A stretch of 42,691 bases of DNA, from the NCBI GenBank assembly GCA_021287165.1, contig JAJTAY010000034.1, forward strand, positions 1 through 42,691, in the 5' to 3' direction. The stretch comes from Bacteroidia bacterium (GTDB taxonomy: Bacteria; Bacteroidota; Bacteroidia; Bacteroidales; F082). Below, piece after piece: positions 24,897 to 32,160 of the stretch. A program made the translations under genes and the position numbers. Every line of letters begins with the position of its first letter. The first letter of the stretch is position 1. Under the pieces are notes generated by a model. The model had not been told where the DNA came from. It worked only from the letters and a program-made list of their open reading frames with translations, and did not search any database.

Positions 24897-26660
24897 TTAG
24901 AAAATTCTTCCTATCGGATAAACCCTCAGGCGGGCGTCCCACCAGGGGCTTTTGCTGTAGAACCAGTTGAGCTGCAATTGCTGGCTCGCAGCAAAGGCCG
25001 GATCGGTGGCTTTTCGTTTATCGTATTCTTCCCGCAATCCCGGAACATCGACGAGCATCTGACGTGCCAGGGTTTCCATCACATAACTCTCGGCATACTC
25101 CTTCTGCTCAAATATGGTGTTGAAAAATCCCCATTCCAGGAGGCTTCCGTTGCCTTCGGGCTCCAGCATGTGCACAAGGAGACGAGCCTTAGGCTGCCCT
25201 GAGGGCACTATTACACTTCCTTGGGGAAATACGACTTCATCCTCATATTCTTCAAGCTCCATTTGGCCGATGCGATGCCTTCCCTCATAGGGCGTTCGTG
25301 CCCATTCCGCCTTATTAATGCGGTACAATCTCACTTTCATCAGGCTATCCTTTGTCAGCGTTCTAAAACGGATACCGTGCCACTGAAGACGCTCGATTAC
25401 TGCTGTCCATTCCACTGGAACGACATAAGCCTCAGGTAATTGGAGATATTTCGTTACTACCGATTTATCGAACATTGGCAGCATCATGTCAATCGGTTTG
25501 GTGTTATCATATACAAACCAGTCGCCGCCGGTTAATTCGCTATTTCGGTGTTCGTATTCAACGCCCTTGAAAAGCACCATGGTGCTATCCTTCATATCCA
25601 CCCTGAAACGCAGCGGAAAGGGCTGTTTCCTGAATTCTTCGGAAGCAGTGCTTTTGTCGGCCTCACGAATTGCGGCTGCAAGTTTCTGATGCTGTTCGCT
25701 GAGCACCTTGAGTGTCGAAAGGACAATTTGTTTCGTTCCTTCAACCCTGGGCGCATAGGGCTTAAGCATATGTGTTTCGACAAGTAAACCGGGACGATTA
25801 TTAACGGCTGAATACCCCTGCGAAAACATCGGGCCTGAAACACCAGCAATCAGGCCGCTGCGAGGATCGTGCCAACGACGGAAACTCACATAAGGAAATA
25901 TAGGGTAGCCGGCATCCGTCATTAGCTTATCCAACTCAGGCAGATAACTTTCTTTTTGCCAGGCGGTGAGGCCCGCATCCATCTGCCCGTGAATCTCGAG
26001 CGAATAGGTCATTACATACTGATAATCAGCCCCGTCGGAAGTGTGGGTGTCGATAAAGAAATCGGGCATCCATTGCTGAAACAGCTTTATCCACGCCTGC
26101 ATTTCAGGGGCATCAGCCTTCAGATGATCGCGATTCAGGTTGAGGTTTTGGGCTGTGGTGCGCCATCCCATTTCTTTAGGGCCGTTTTGGTTGATGCGGT
26201 TGTAAGGTCCAAATCGCTCATGCCCGTCAACATTGAGGATGGGAATAAACAACAGGCTTACGTTTTCGAAAAGTGCCTTATTCTTTCCATAAACAACGAG
26301 GTCGCGCAGCAGCAGCAAGCCGGCGTCCTTGCCTTCCGGCTCGCCGGGATGTATGCCTGCCTGCACCCATAAAACAATGCGACCCGCCTTGCGGATGCGA
26401 TCGGGTTGAGTGAGACCGTCCTTATCGTACACCGCATAAACCAGACCTCTGCCCTGCGGGCTTTTGCCAAATTCGGCGACGTTTAGCTGCTTCGAGGCTT
26501 TATCGAGCTTTTTGAGAAAAGCGATCGTTTCGCCATAGCGTGGCGTCTCGAGTCCGTTGGTTTTTTCGAAATGCGTGCGCCATTCATTCTGGGCATGCAC
26601 ACCCAAACTGCTGAACAAATACATTAAAATCAGCAGCAATCTGTTGTTTATCTGAATCAT
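24897..26660 (-). CDS. Exported M14-family zinc carboxypeptidase
   Basis: A 587-residue metallopeptidase with a signal peptide ending GVHAQ (near 24), so it acts in the periplasm or outside the cell, removing C-terminal residues from peptides. The zinc ligands are visible as His104 and Glu107 in AGIHPGEPEGKD and His206 in FFIDTHTS. Substrate-binding residues follow in NLNRDH (Arg177), and the catalytic Glu lies in LLVETHML near residue 303. The last ~230 residues are an extra domain (WTAVIERLQWHGIRFRTL and so on) that ends without a sorting signal. It lies 4 bp after the dehydrogenase gene on the same strand, so the two are probably co-transcribed, dehydrogenase first. Confidence 0.9.
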   Translation of the reverse strand: MIQINNRLLLILMYLFSSLGVHAQNEWRTHFEKTNGLETPRYGETIAFLKKLDKASKQLNVAEFGKSPQGRGLVYAVYDKDGLTQPDRIRKAGRIVLWVQAGIHPGEPEGKDAGLLLLRDLVVYGKNKALFENVSLLFIPILNVDGHERFGPYNRINQNGPKEMGWRTTAQNLNLNRDHLKADAPEMQAWIKLFQQWMPDFFIDTHTSDGADYQYVMTYSLEIHGQMDAGLTAWQKESYLPELDKLMTDAGYPIFPYVSFRRWHDPRSGLIAGVSGPMFSQGYSAVNNRPGLLVETHMLKPYAPRVEGTKQIVLSTLKVLSEQHQKLAAAIREADKSTASEEFRKQPFPLRFRVDMKDSTMVLFKGVEYEHRNSELTGGDWFVYDNTKPIDMMLPMFDKSVVTKYLQLPEAYVVPVEWTAVIERLQWHGIRFRTLTKDSLMKVRLYRINKAEWARTPYEGRHRIGQMELEEYEDEVVFPQGSVIVPSGQPKARLLVHMLEPEGNGSLLEWGFFNTIFEQKEYAESYVMETLARQMLVDVPGLREEYDKRKATDPAFAASQQLQLNWFYSKSPWWDARLRVYPIGRIF

Positions 26661-26664
26661 ACAA

Positions 26665-27477
26665 TTATTTTCGTCCGGTAAAGGTGCTCATTGTTTTATA
26701 CACTCCAAGACCCTTGCCCACCAAAAAATCGAACCACCTGACAGGCATTATGCCTTTGACAAAAGGAAGGGTGTAAACCATGAAGGGCATGCGAACAAAA
26801 ACTTTGTTGCGTTCAATACCCCTTATAATTTTTGCAGCAGCCACCTCAGGCTTTATACGTGGAATGACAAAATTGGTGCTTACGCCATCGAACATGCCTG
26901 TGTCGATATAACTCGGTGTAACGGTGGTTACCTTTACCCCTGTCCTTAGCTGTTCCATTTCGAGCCGCACACTTTCCGACCAGCCAAGCACCGCCCATTT
27001 ACTGCCTGCATAAACGGCCATTCGGGGGTTCGAAAGCATGCCGGCAGCCGAAGCTATTGTAACCATGTGGCCGCTGCCCCTTTTGACCATTTCAGGCAAA
27101 AAAGCATGGGCCACAAGCATAACACCTGAAATGTTTACTCCAATGGTCCTAAGGATTTCATTAGCAGCATGCTCATGAAAAAACTTTCCCGACACAACCC
27201 CTGCATTGAGGATCAGAATATCAGGAATCCAGTCTGTTGCGATTAAAGCCCGTGATGCTTCGGCAACAGATTCGGGCTTGCTGACGTCAACTTTGCTGCT
27301 AATCACCCGAAAACCCTCTTCTCGAAGTGCTTCAGATACTTCATGCATGGCGTCCGGGTTGATATCCCAGATGCACAATTCCGCTGCGCCTTTGATGAGG
27401 GCCATTTTACCCATCAGGAGGCCAATGCCCGAAGCGCCTCCCGTGATAAGCACTTTCTTTCCCTTTAAGCTGCTCAT
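26665..27477 (-). CDS. Short-chain dehydrogenase/reductase (SDR)
   Basis: A 270-residue NAD(P)-dependent oxidoreductase of the classical SDR type. It shows the Rossmann glycine motif TGGASGIG (12-19), the acidic residue after strand 2 (IWDIN, Asp38) that favours NAD over NADP, the NAG motif (91-93), the catalytic Ser143 and YAGSK (Tyr156, Lys160). The C-terminal 60 residues contain a hydrophobic stretch (FMVYTLPFVKGIMPVRWFDFLVGKG) like the membrane-leaning tail of retinol/sterol-type SDRs, so a lipid-like alcohol or ketone is a reasonable guess. It is followed by the M14 peptidase 4 bp downstream. The start is the first ATG. Confidence 0.88.
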   Translation of the reverse strand: MSSLKGKKVLITGGASGIGLLMGKMALIKGAAELCIWDINPDAMHEVSEALREEGFRVISSKVDVSKPESVAEASRALIATDWIPDILILNAGVVSGKFFHEHAANEILRTIGVNISGVMLVAHAFLPEMVKRGSGHMVTIASAAGMLSNPRMAVYAGSKWAVLGWSESVRLEMEQLRTGVKVTTVTPSYIDTGMFDGVSTNFVIPRIKPEVAAAKIIRGIERNKVFVRMPFMVYTLPFVKGIMPVRWFDFLVGKGLGVYKTMSTFTGRK

Positions 27478-27493
27478 AGCCTTGTTTTTGGTT

Positions 27494-27501
27494 TACTTTT
27501 G
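27494..27501 (+). promoter_or_regulatory. Putative -7 promoter box of the thioredoxin-panC-panD-rfaE2 unit
   Basis: TACTTTTG, an exact TAnnTTTG match, lies 56 bases before the ATG at 27557 in the gap to the divergent SDR gene. No clear -33 TTG was found at the expected spacing. Confidence 0.5.
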
Positions 27502-27556
27502 CAAATTCTGGAAGCCTGTTGAAAGGCCCGAATATACTTTGAAAAATCTTTTAAAG

Positions 27557-28075
27557 ATGAACAAAATCAGTTTGCTGACAGTCGTTGTTCTGTTTGCGGC
27601 AACAGGGCTGCAGGCACAGGAAAAAAATAAAACCATTACCGACCCCAAACGCAACAAGGAAGTGCTCATCGACGTTGTGAGTCGCGAGGCTTTTTTGACG
27701 CCGGTTTTCGGCGAATATTACCAACAGGATTATGATATCTACCGGCCGGATGAAACTGTTTTGAAGCAACTTTCCACAAAAACAAAGGATGTTGCAATTA
27801 CAATTGTGCTGGCCAGTTGGTGTGGCGACAGCCGCGAGCAGTTGCCGCGTTTTATGAAGATCCTCGACCAGATCGGTTTCGATTTCGGCAAGCTGCACAT
27901 GATCGCTGTCGATTCCTATAAAACCGGCCGCGAGGTTGACATTGCTCCTTTCAATATTGAACGTGTTCCAACTTTTGTTTTTTACAGAAACGGCAAGGAA
28001 GTAGGACGGATTATCGAAACGCCTCACAACACTCTCGAGGCCGACATGCTTGAAATTCTCAGCAGTGCCGAATAA
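27557..28075 (+). CDS. Exported thioredoxin-fold protein with a CGDS active-site variant
   Basis: A 172-residue protein with a signal peptide ending GLQAQ (near 21) and a thioredoxin fold: strand VAITIVLASWCGDS, helix with REQLPRFMKILDQI, and the cis-Pro region VPTFVFYRNGKEVGRIIE. The active site reads Trp-Cys-Gly-Asp-Ser (88-92), so it has a single Cys and cannot form the usual CxxC disulfide. CxxS thioredoxins act as isomerase-like or mixed-disulfide proteins. It is periplasmic if the signal is cleaved. The frame is open upstream to 27206, but that part is antisense to the SDR gene. It precedes panC by 17 bp and probably shares its transcript. Confidence 0.87.
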   Translation: MNKISLLTVVVLFAATGLQAQEKNKTITDPKRNKEVLIDVVSREAFLTPVFGEYYQQDYDIYRPDETVLKQLSTKTKDVAITIVLASWCGDSREQLPRFMKILDQIGFDFGKLHMIAVDSYKTGREVDIAPFNIERVPTFVFYRNGKEVGRIIETPHNTLEADMLEILSSAE

Positions 28076-28092
28076 ACCCGAAAACCGGAATT

Positions 28093-28935
28093 ATGCTCGT
28101 TTGCAATACCCGAAAAGCATTGCACAATGCCATTGATGAAAGTCTTCAAGGGCAAAAAAGCATTGGATTTGTGCCAACCATGGGTGCTCTGCATGAGGGT
28201 CATCTCGAACTCATGCGCCGGGCAAAAAGCGAAAACGACCTGCTTGCGGTAAGTATTTTTGTCAATCCGATTCAGTTCAACAACCGTGAAGATTACGACA
28301 AATATCCCCGTGTGGCCGAAACCGACCGGCAGCTGCTCGAAAGTGTAGGCTGCGATATCCTTTTCTCGCCCGATGAACACGAGATGTATCCCGAACCGGT
28401 TAAGGAGCGCTATCATTTTGGGGCGCTCGAAACCGTGATGGAAGGCGCTTTCAGGCCAGGTCATTTCAACGGTGTGGCCGTGGTTGTGAAACGATTATTC
28501 GAATTGGTGCGACCCACCAAAGCCTATTTTGGCGAAAAAGACTACCAGCAGTTGGCCATCATCAAAGCTCTGGTCGAAGGATATCATTTACCTGTTCAAA
28601 TAGTCCCCTGCCCCACCGTGCGTGAAGCCGACGGACTGGCCATGAGCTCGCGCAATATGCGTCTGAGCCCAAATGAAAGGGCCATTGCACCAAAAATTTA
28701 CAAGGCGCTGAGCAAGGCTGCCAGTCTGCGTAATGTGCTGAGTCCGGAAGAAATGCGCATCTGGGCGCTCAATGAGCTTTATAAAACACCCGAATTTCAT
28801 CCGGAGTATGTGGAAGTGGCCGATGCCTCAAACCTTCAGCCGCTGCAGCACTGGAACGATGCCGCTTCGGCAAGGATATTTACCGCGGTGCACCTTGGCC
28901 CGGTTAGGCTCATCGACAACGTACCGATATTTTAG
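28093..28935 (+). CDS. panC: Pantothenate synthetase PanC
   Basis: A 280-residue cytoplasmic ligase that joins pantoate and beta-alanine with ATP, the last step to pantothenate (vitamin B5). The nucleotidyltransferase signature [15 protein letters not shown] (with the HxGH motif) lies near the N-terminus. FVNPIQFN, then [13 protein letters not shown] and the KMSKS-like MSSRN loop, complete the active site. The length matches the family. It is followed by panD, whose product makes the beta-alanine substrate, so the pathway's last two enzymes are neighbours. The stop codon is immediately followed by the promoter box of panD. Confidence 0.95.
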   Translation: MLVCNTRKALHNAIDESLQGQKSIGFVPTMGALHEGHLELMRRAKSENDLLAVSIFVNPIQFNNREDYDKYPRVAETDRQLLESVGCDILFSPDEHEMYPEPVKERYHFGALETVMEGAFRPGHFNGVAVVVKRLFELVRPTKAYFGEKDYQQLAIIKALVEGYHLPVQIVPCPTVREADGLAMSSRNMRLSPNERAIAPKIYKALSKAASLRNVLSPEEMRIWALNELYKTPEFHPEYVEVADASNLQPLQHWNDAASARIFTAVHLGPVRLIDNVPIF

Positions 28936-28943
28936 TATCTTTG
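28936..28943 (+). promoter_or_regulatory. Internal promoter -7 box for panD
   Basis: TATCTTTG followed by CA, a textbook Bacteroidota -7 element, starts on the base after the panC stop codon and lies 33 bases before the panD ATG. It would let panD and the downstream genes be transcribed independently of panC. The -33 element is weak. Confidence 0.6.
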
Positions 28944-28976
28944 CAGCCCCTTACGCACAAGACCAAATCGCTGATT

Positions 28977-29333
28977 ATGAACATCGAAGTGCTGAAGTCG
29001 AAAATTCACCGCGCCACCATCACCCAGGCCGACCTGCATTACATTGGCAGTATTGCCATTGATGAAGACCTCATGGATGCGGCCAACCTGATTGAAAACG
29101 AGCGGGTGAACATTTACAATATAACCAACGGCGAACGACTAGACACCTATGTGATCAGGGGCAAGCGCGGATCTGGTGTCATTTCGCTCAATGGTGCCGC
29201 TGCCCGTAAAGCCGCCGTCGGCGACAAAATCATCATTGTTTCCTACGCAAGCATGGACTTTGAAGAAGCCAAGCACTTTAAACCCTGGATAATTTTCCCC
29301 GACGACAACAACAAACTGAATACCGTCGCTTGA
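28977..29333 (+). CDS. panD: Aspartate 1-decarboxylase PanD
   Basis: A 118-residue pyruvoyl enzyme that makes beta-alanine from aspartate for pantothenate synthesis. The self-processing site is Gly24-Ser25 in HYIGS; cleavage turns Ser25 into the pyruvoyl group. The N-terminal [10 protein letters not shown] and the [10 protein letters not shown] and GAAARK motifs are all conserved. An in-frame upstream TTG at 28941 belongs to the promoter box, and the ATG at 28977 puts Ser at the standard position 25. Its TGA stop overlaps the TTG start of the next gene (TTGA), suggesting coupled translation. Confidence 0.95.
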   Translation: MNIEVLKSKIHRATITQADLHYIGSIAIDEDLMDAANLIENERVNIYNITNGERLDTYVIRGKRGSGVISLNGAAARKAAVGDKIIIVSYASMDFEEAKHFKPWIIFPDDNNKLNTVA

Positions 29334-30349
29334 AAAAAGTAGTCCGCAACACCCTGCAATACCTGCTTTTTCTTTTCCTCGGCATTTTCCTCGTGTGGCT
29401 CAGCTTTCGCAAGGTTTCGGCCGACGAGCTGATGCATGGCATCCGCGAAGCCAATTATTGGTGGATATTAGTGGGTTCGGTTTTCGCAATAATTGCTCAC
29501 ATCATAAGGTCGATGCGCTGGAACCTACTCATCAACCAAATGGGCTACAAAACCCGAACTTCTACCACCTTTCACGCGCTGATGGTGGGTTATATGGCTA
29601 ATACAGGCGTGCCGCGTCTGGGCGAGTTTATGCGCTGTGGTGTGCTCGCGCGACGCGAAAAAATCTCATTCAACGCACTTTTTGGAACGGTTATCTCCGA
29701 ACGGCTTTTCGACCTTGTTTTTCTGACGCTGTTTCTGCTGGTTGTTGTTTTCGGGCAATGGAAACTTGCCGGCAGTTTTGTCAACGACTTGATGGCGCCG
29801 TTTCTGCAAAAGCTGCAGTCCAACGGCCTGCTCATCGTTGTTTTGCTCGTGCTTATGGCACTGTTGTTTTTTGCCGGTCTGTGGATTGGTTGGCGCAAAC
29901 GTCGTAAGATAAAACAGCTTCCGGGCTACAGTAAAGTTCATGACATTGTTGTAAGCCTCACCCTTGGCATCCGGACTATTGAACGCATGCCGCAAAAAGG
30001 ACTTTTCCTGCTTTATACTGCCATCATCTGGCTTTGTTATGCCCTTATGATGTATTTCCCGCTGCTTATGCTTCCCGAAACCTCATCGCTCGATTTCATG
30101 GCTGCCATTACCCTGCTTGCAATAGGCACACTGGGCATTGTGGCACCTGTGCCGGGAGGCATCGGTGCCTATCATTTTATCGGAATTGCCGTACTCACGC
30201 AGCTTTACAATATTTCGCACAGCGGTGCCGCAAGTTATGTCACCATCACCCATGCGGCGCAAACGATACTCAATGTAGGTGTTGGTGCCTTCGGGTACCT
30301 GATGCTGTTTTTCTTCACCCGCAAACCTCCGCTCAATGAGCCATCTTGA
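29330..30349 (+). CDS. Lysylphosphatidylglycerol synthase-type/YbhN-family membrane protein
   Basis: A 339-residue inner-membrane protein with about eight hydrophobic segments, beginning at residues 6-24 and 40-60. Motifs such as [13 protein letters not shown], then [25 protein letters not shown] and [14 protein letters not shown] mark the UPF0104/YbhN group, the membrane part of MprF-like flippases. It has no attached synthase domain, so it may move lipids rather than aminoacylate them. It starts at a TTG that overlaps the panD stop; the next ATG would remove the first membrane helix. It overlaps rfaE2 by 14 bp. This arrangement with pan genes and rfaE2 is common in Bacteroidota. Confidence 0.85.
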   Translation: MKKVVRNTLQYLLFLFLGIFLVWLSFRKVSADELMHGIREANYWWILVGSVFAIIAHIIRSMRWNLLINQMGYKTRTSTTFHALMVGYMANTGVPRLGEFMRCGVLARREKISFNALFGTVISERLFDLVFLTLFLLVVVFGQWKLAGSFVNDLMAPFLQKLQSNGLLIVVLLVLMALLFFAGLWIGWRKRRKIKQLPGYSKVHDIVVSLTLGIRTIERMPQKGLFLLYTAIIWLCYALMMYFPLLMLPETSSLDFMAAITLLAIGTLGIVAPVPGGIGAYHFIGIAVLTQLYNISHSGAASYVTITHAAQTILNVGVGAFGYLMLFFFTRKPPLNEPS

Positions 30350-30830
30350 AAACATCAGTAAAAAAGTGCTTACTACCGCTCAGCTTCAACCGATGCTTGA
30401 GCTGTGGCGTTTTTTTGGTAAAAAAGTGGTTTTCACCAACGGATGTTTCGACCTGCTGCACCTCGGACATCTCGATTACCTGAGCAAAGCCGCTGATCTT
30501 GGCGATATCTTCATTATTGGTGTAAATACTGATGCCTCCGTGAGCCGGCTCAAAGGCCCCATGCGGCCGGTGAACGACCAGCAAAGCAGGGCAATGCTCC
30601 TTGCCGCTTTTGGTTTTGTGGACGCCGTGGTGCTTTTCGACGAACCAACACCAAAAGCCCTGATCGATTTTATACAGCCCGACGTTCTGGTCAAAGGCAA
30701 CGACTATAAAGCAGAAGATATCGTCGGCTACGACACCGTTATGGCCAAAGGCGGCAGGGTAGCAACCATTCCGCTCGTCGAAGGCTATTCAACCACTGCA
30801 ATCATCAACAGAATTATTCAGGGAAACTAA
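30336..30830 (+). CDS. rfaE2: D-glycero-beta-D-manno-heptose 1-phosphate adenylyltransferase
   Basis: A 164-residue cytoplasmic nucleotidyltransferase that makes ADP-heptose for the inner core of LPS. The cytidylyltransferase signature is clear: VFTNGCFDLLHLGHLDYL with the HxGH motif, followed by VNTDASVSRLKGPMRPVND and, at the end, EGYSTTAIINRI (the ISTT-like motif). It corresponds to the C-terminal half of the fused E. coli HldE; the kinase half is not in this window. It overlaps the upstream membrane-protein gene by 14 bp and closes the plus-strand unit 35 bp before a convergent gene. Confidence 0.93.
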   Translation: MSHLENISKKVLTTAQLQPMLELWRFFGKKVVFTNGCFDLLHLGHLDYLSKAADLGDIFIIGVNTDASVSRLKGPMRPVNDQQSRAMLLAAFGFVDAVVLFDEPTPKALIDFIQPDVLVKGNDYKAEDIVGYDTVMAKGGRVATIPLVEGYSTTAIINRIIQGN

Positions 30831-30864
30831 TTAGAGGCTCTGATTTCATTATTCTTGCATACAC

Positions 30865-32043
30865 TTACAAAACCCTGACCAGCAGCCCCTTAAGATAGGC
30901 TCCTTCGGGATGGTAAATGCTCACGGGGTGATCGGCAGGTTGCGAAAAGTGATGTAAAATGCTCACTGGGCGACCCGCTTCTATAGCCGCCGCCATCACA
31001 ATCGATTGAAAGACCTGTCGGTCAACAGCCTGAGAACAGCTAAAAGTGTAAAGCAAGCCTCCGGACGCAATTTTTTTGATGGCCGCCTGATTGATGAATT
31101 TGTAACCAAGCAGTCCTTTGTGGCGTTGGCTGTGGTGTTTTGCAAAAGCGGGGGGATCGAGGACTATGATATCAAAACGTCCCGAAGGCATCGCTTCCAG
31201 GTACTTTTTAGCGTCAGTACACACCGCTTCGTGGCGGTAGGCAAAGCCGTTCAACAAAACATTTTTTTCACAGCCGGCGATGGCCTTGCGCGAGCTGTCA
31301 ACCGAAACCACTTCAGCAGCTCCGCCGGCAAGGGCAGACACCGAAAAACCTCCCGTATAGCTGAACGTATTCAACACCATCCGGCCTGCCGACATTGCCC
31401 TGAGGTGAAATCGTGCATCGCGCTGGTCGAGAAAGAAACCGGTCTTTTGCCCTTCAATCCAGTCCACTTCGAATTTAAGCCCCTGCTCAAAGAGCTCCTG
31501 CTCCTCGTGAGAGCCGATGAGATATCCGTCATGATGGTCATAATCTAATGGCAACAGCTCCCGGCTCTTGTCGTAAACAGCTTTAACGCTCCCGTTGGAA
31601 GAGGCTACGAGGGCATCCGCCAGCATTTCTCGCATACGATAAATTCCCGGAGAATGGCATTGCATCACCGCAGTTTGGCCATAAATATCAACGATCAGGC
31701 CCGGCAACTGATCTCCCTCAGAGTGTACCAGTCTAAAGGCATTCGTATCTTTATTATCCGTTAGGCCCAACAACTTGCGAAGCTCCCATGCCTGAGTAAA
31801 ACGGCTTAGGAAAAATGCCTTATCCAGAATCAGTTTTTCGAAAGCCAGCAACTTGACGGCAATACTTCCACCTTCGAAAAGACCGGTGGCCAACACCTTA
31901 CCACTGTTGTCGGCAACCCATACTGGTGATCCGACTGCAATTTCTTTCAGACCTCCGGCAACAGCGCCGGAAAAAATCCAGGGATGACGCCTGATTACAG
32001 CGTCTTCCCGTCCTTTGATAAGTTTGAGGGTAGGATAAGTCAT
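30865..32043 (-). CDS. RlmI-like 23S rRNA (cytosine-C5) methyltransferase
   Basis: A 392-residue SAM-dependent methyltransferase that modifies rRNA in the cytoplasm. The N-terminal ~75 residues are a PUA RNA-binding domain (HPWIFSGAVAG...GSPVWVADNSGKVLATGLFE). A central EEHR-like domain follows, then the Rossmann methyltransferase with VLNTFSYTGGFSVSALAGGA (SAM motif I), VVSVDSSRKAI and IIVLDPPAFAK (the catalytic DPP motif). The size and the PUA-plus-methyltransferase layout match RlmI (m5C1962 in E. coli). The exact target is inferred, and RlmK-type specificity is not excluded. It has its own promoter box just upstream and is convergent with rfaE2. Confidence 0.88.
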   Translation of the reverse strand: MTYPTLKLIKGREDAVIRRHPWIFSGAVAGGLKEIAVGSPVWVADNSGKVLATGLFEGGSIAVKLLAFEKLILDKAFFLSRFTQAWELRKLLGLTDNKDTNAFRLVHSEGDQLPGLIVDIYGQTAVMQCHSPGIYRMREMLADALVASSNGSVKAVYDKSRELLPLDYDHHDGYLIGSHEEQELFEQGLKFEVDWIEGQKTGFFLDQRDARFHLRAMSAGRMVLNTFSYTGGFSVSALAGGAAEVVSVDSSRKAIAGCEKNVLLNGFAYRHEAVCTDAKKYLEAMPSGRFDIIVLDPPAFAKHHSQRHKGLLGYKFINQAAIKKIASGGLLYTFSCSQAVDRQVFQSIVMAAAIEAGRPVSILHHFSQPADHPVSIYHPEGAYLKGLLVRVL

Positions 32044-32056
32044 TCAGCAATTTTTG

Positions 32057-32064
32057 CAAAGGTA
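32057..32064 (-). promoter_or_regulatory. Putative -7 promoter box of the RlmI-like gene
   Basis: On the minus strand the sequence reads TACCTTTG, an exact TAnnTTTG match followed by CA. The ATG at 32043 begins 13 bases after the box, giving a leader of fewer than ten bases. No convincing -33 element is seen. Confidence 0.5.
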
Positions 32065-32106
32065 AGGCCAATTGATTGCCCGGCGTATTGGGGAAAAACC
32101 ATGAAA

Positions 32107-32135
32107 AAAGGCTGCCTGATACATCGGCAGCCTTT
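32107..32135 (-). terminator. Terminator of the subtilase gene
   Basis: AAAGGCTGCC (32107-32116) pairs perfectly with GGCAGCCTTT (32126-32135) around a 9-base loop. On the minus strand the stem ends in a run of six T (forward 32104-32109). It lies 25 bp after the stop of the protease gene. Confidence 0.82.
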
Positions 32136-32160
32136 CGATTATTACGGTCTGTGAAGAATG

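Noticed and set aside
27206..27556. N-terminal extension of the thioredoxin-like protein
   Set aside because: The extension is antisense to the SDR gene; the ATG at 27557 begins a proper signal peptide and follows a promoter box.
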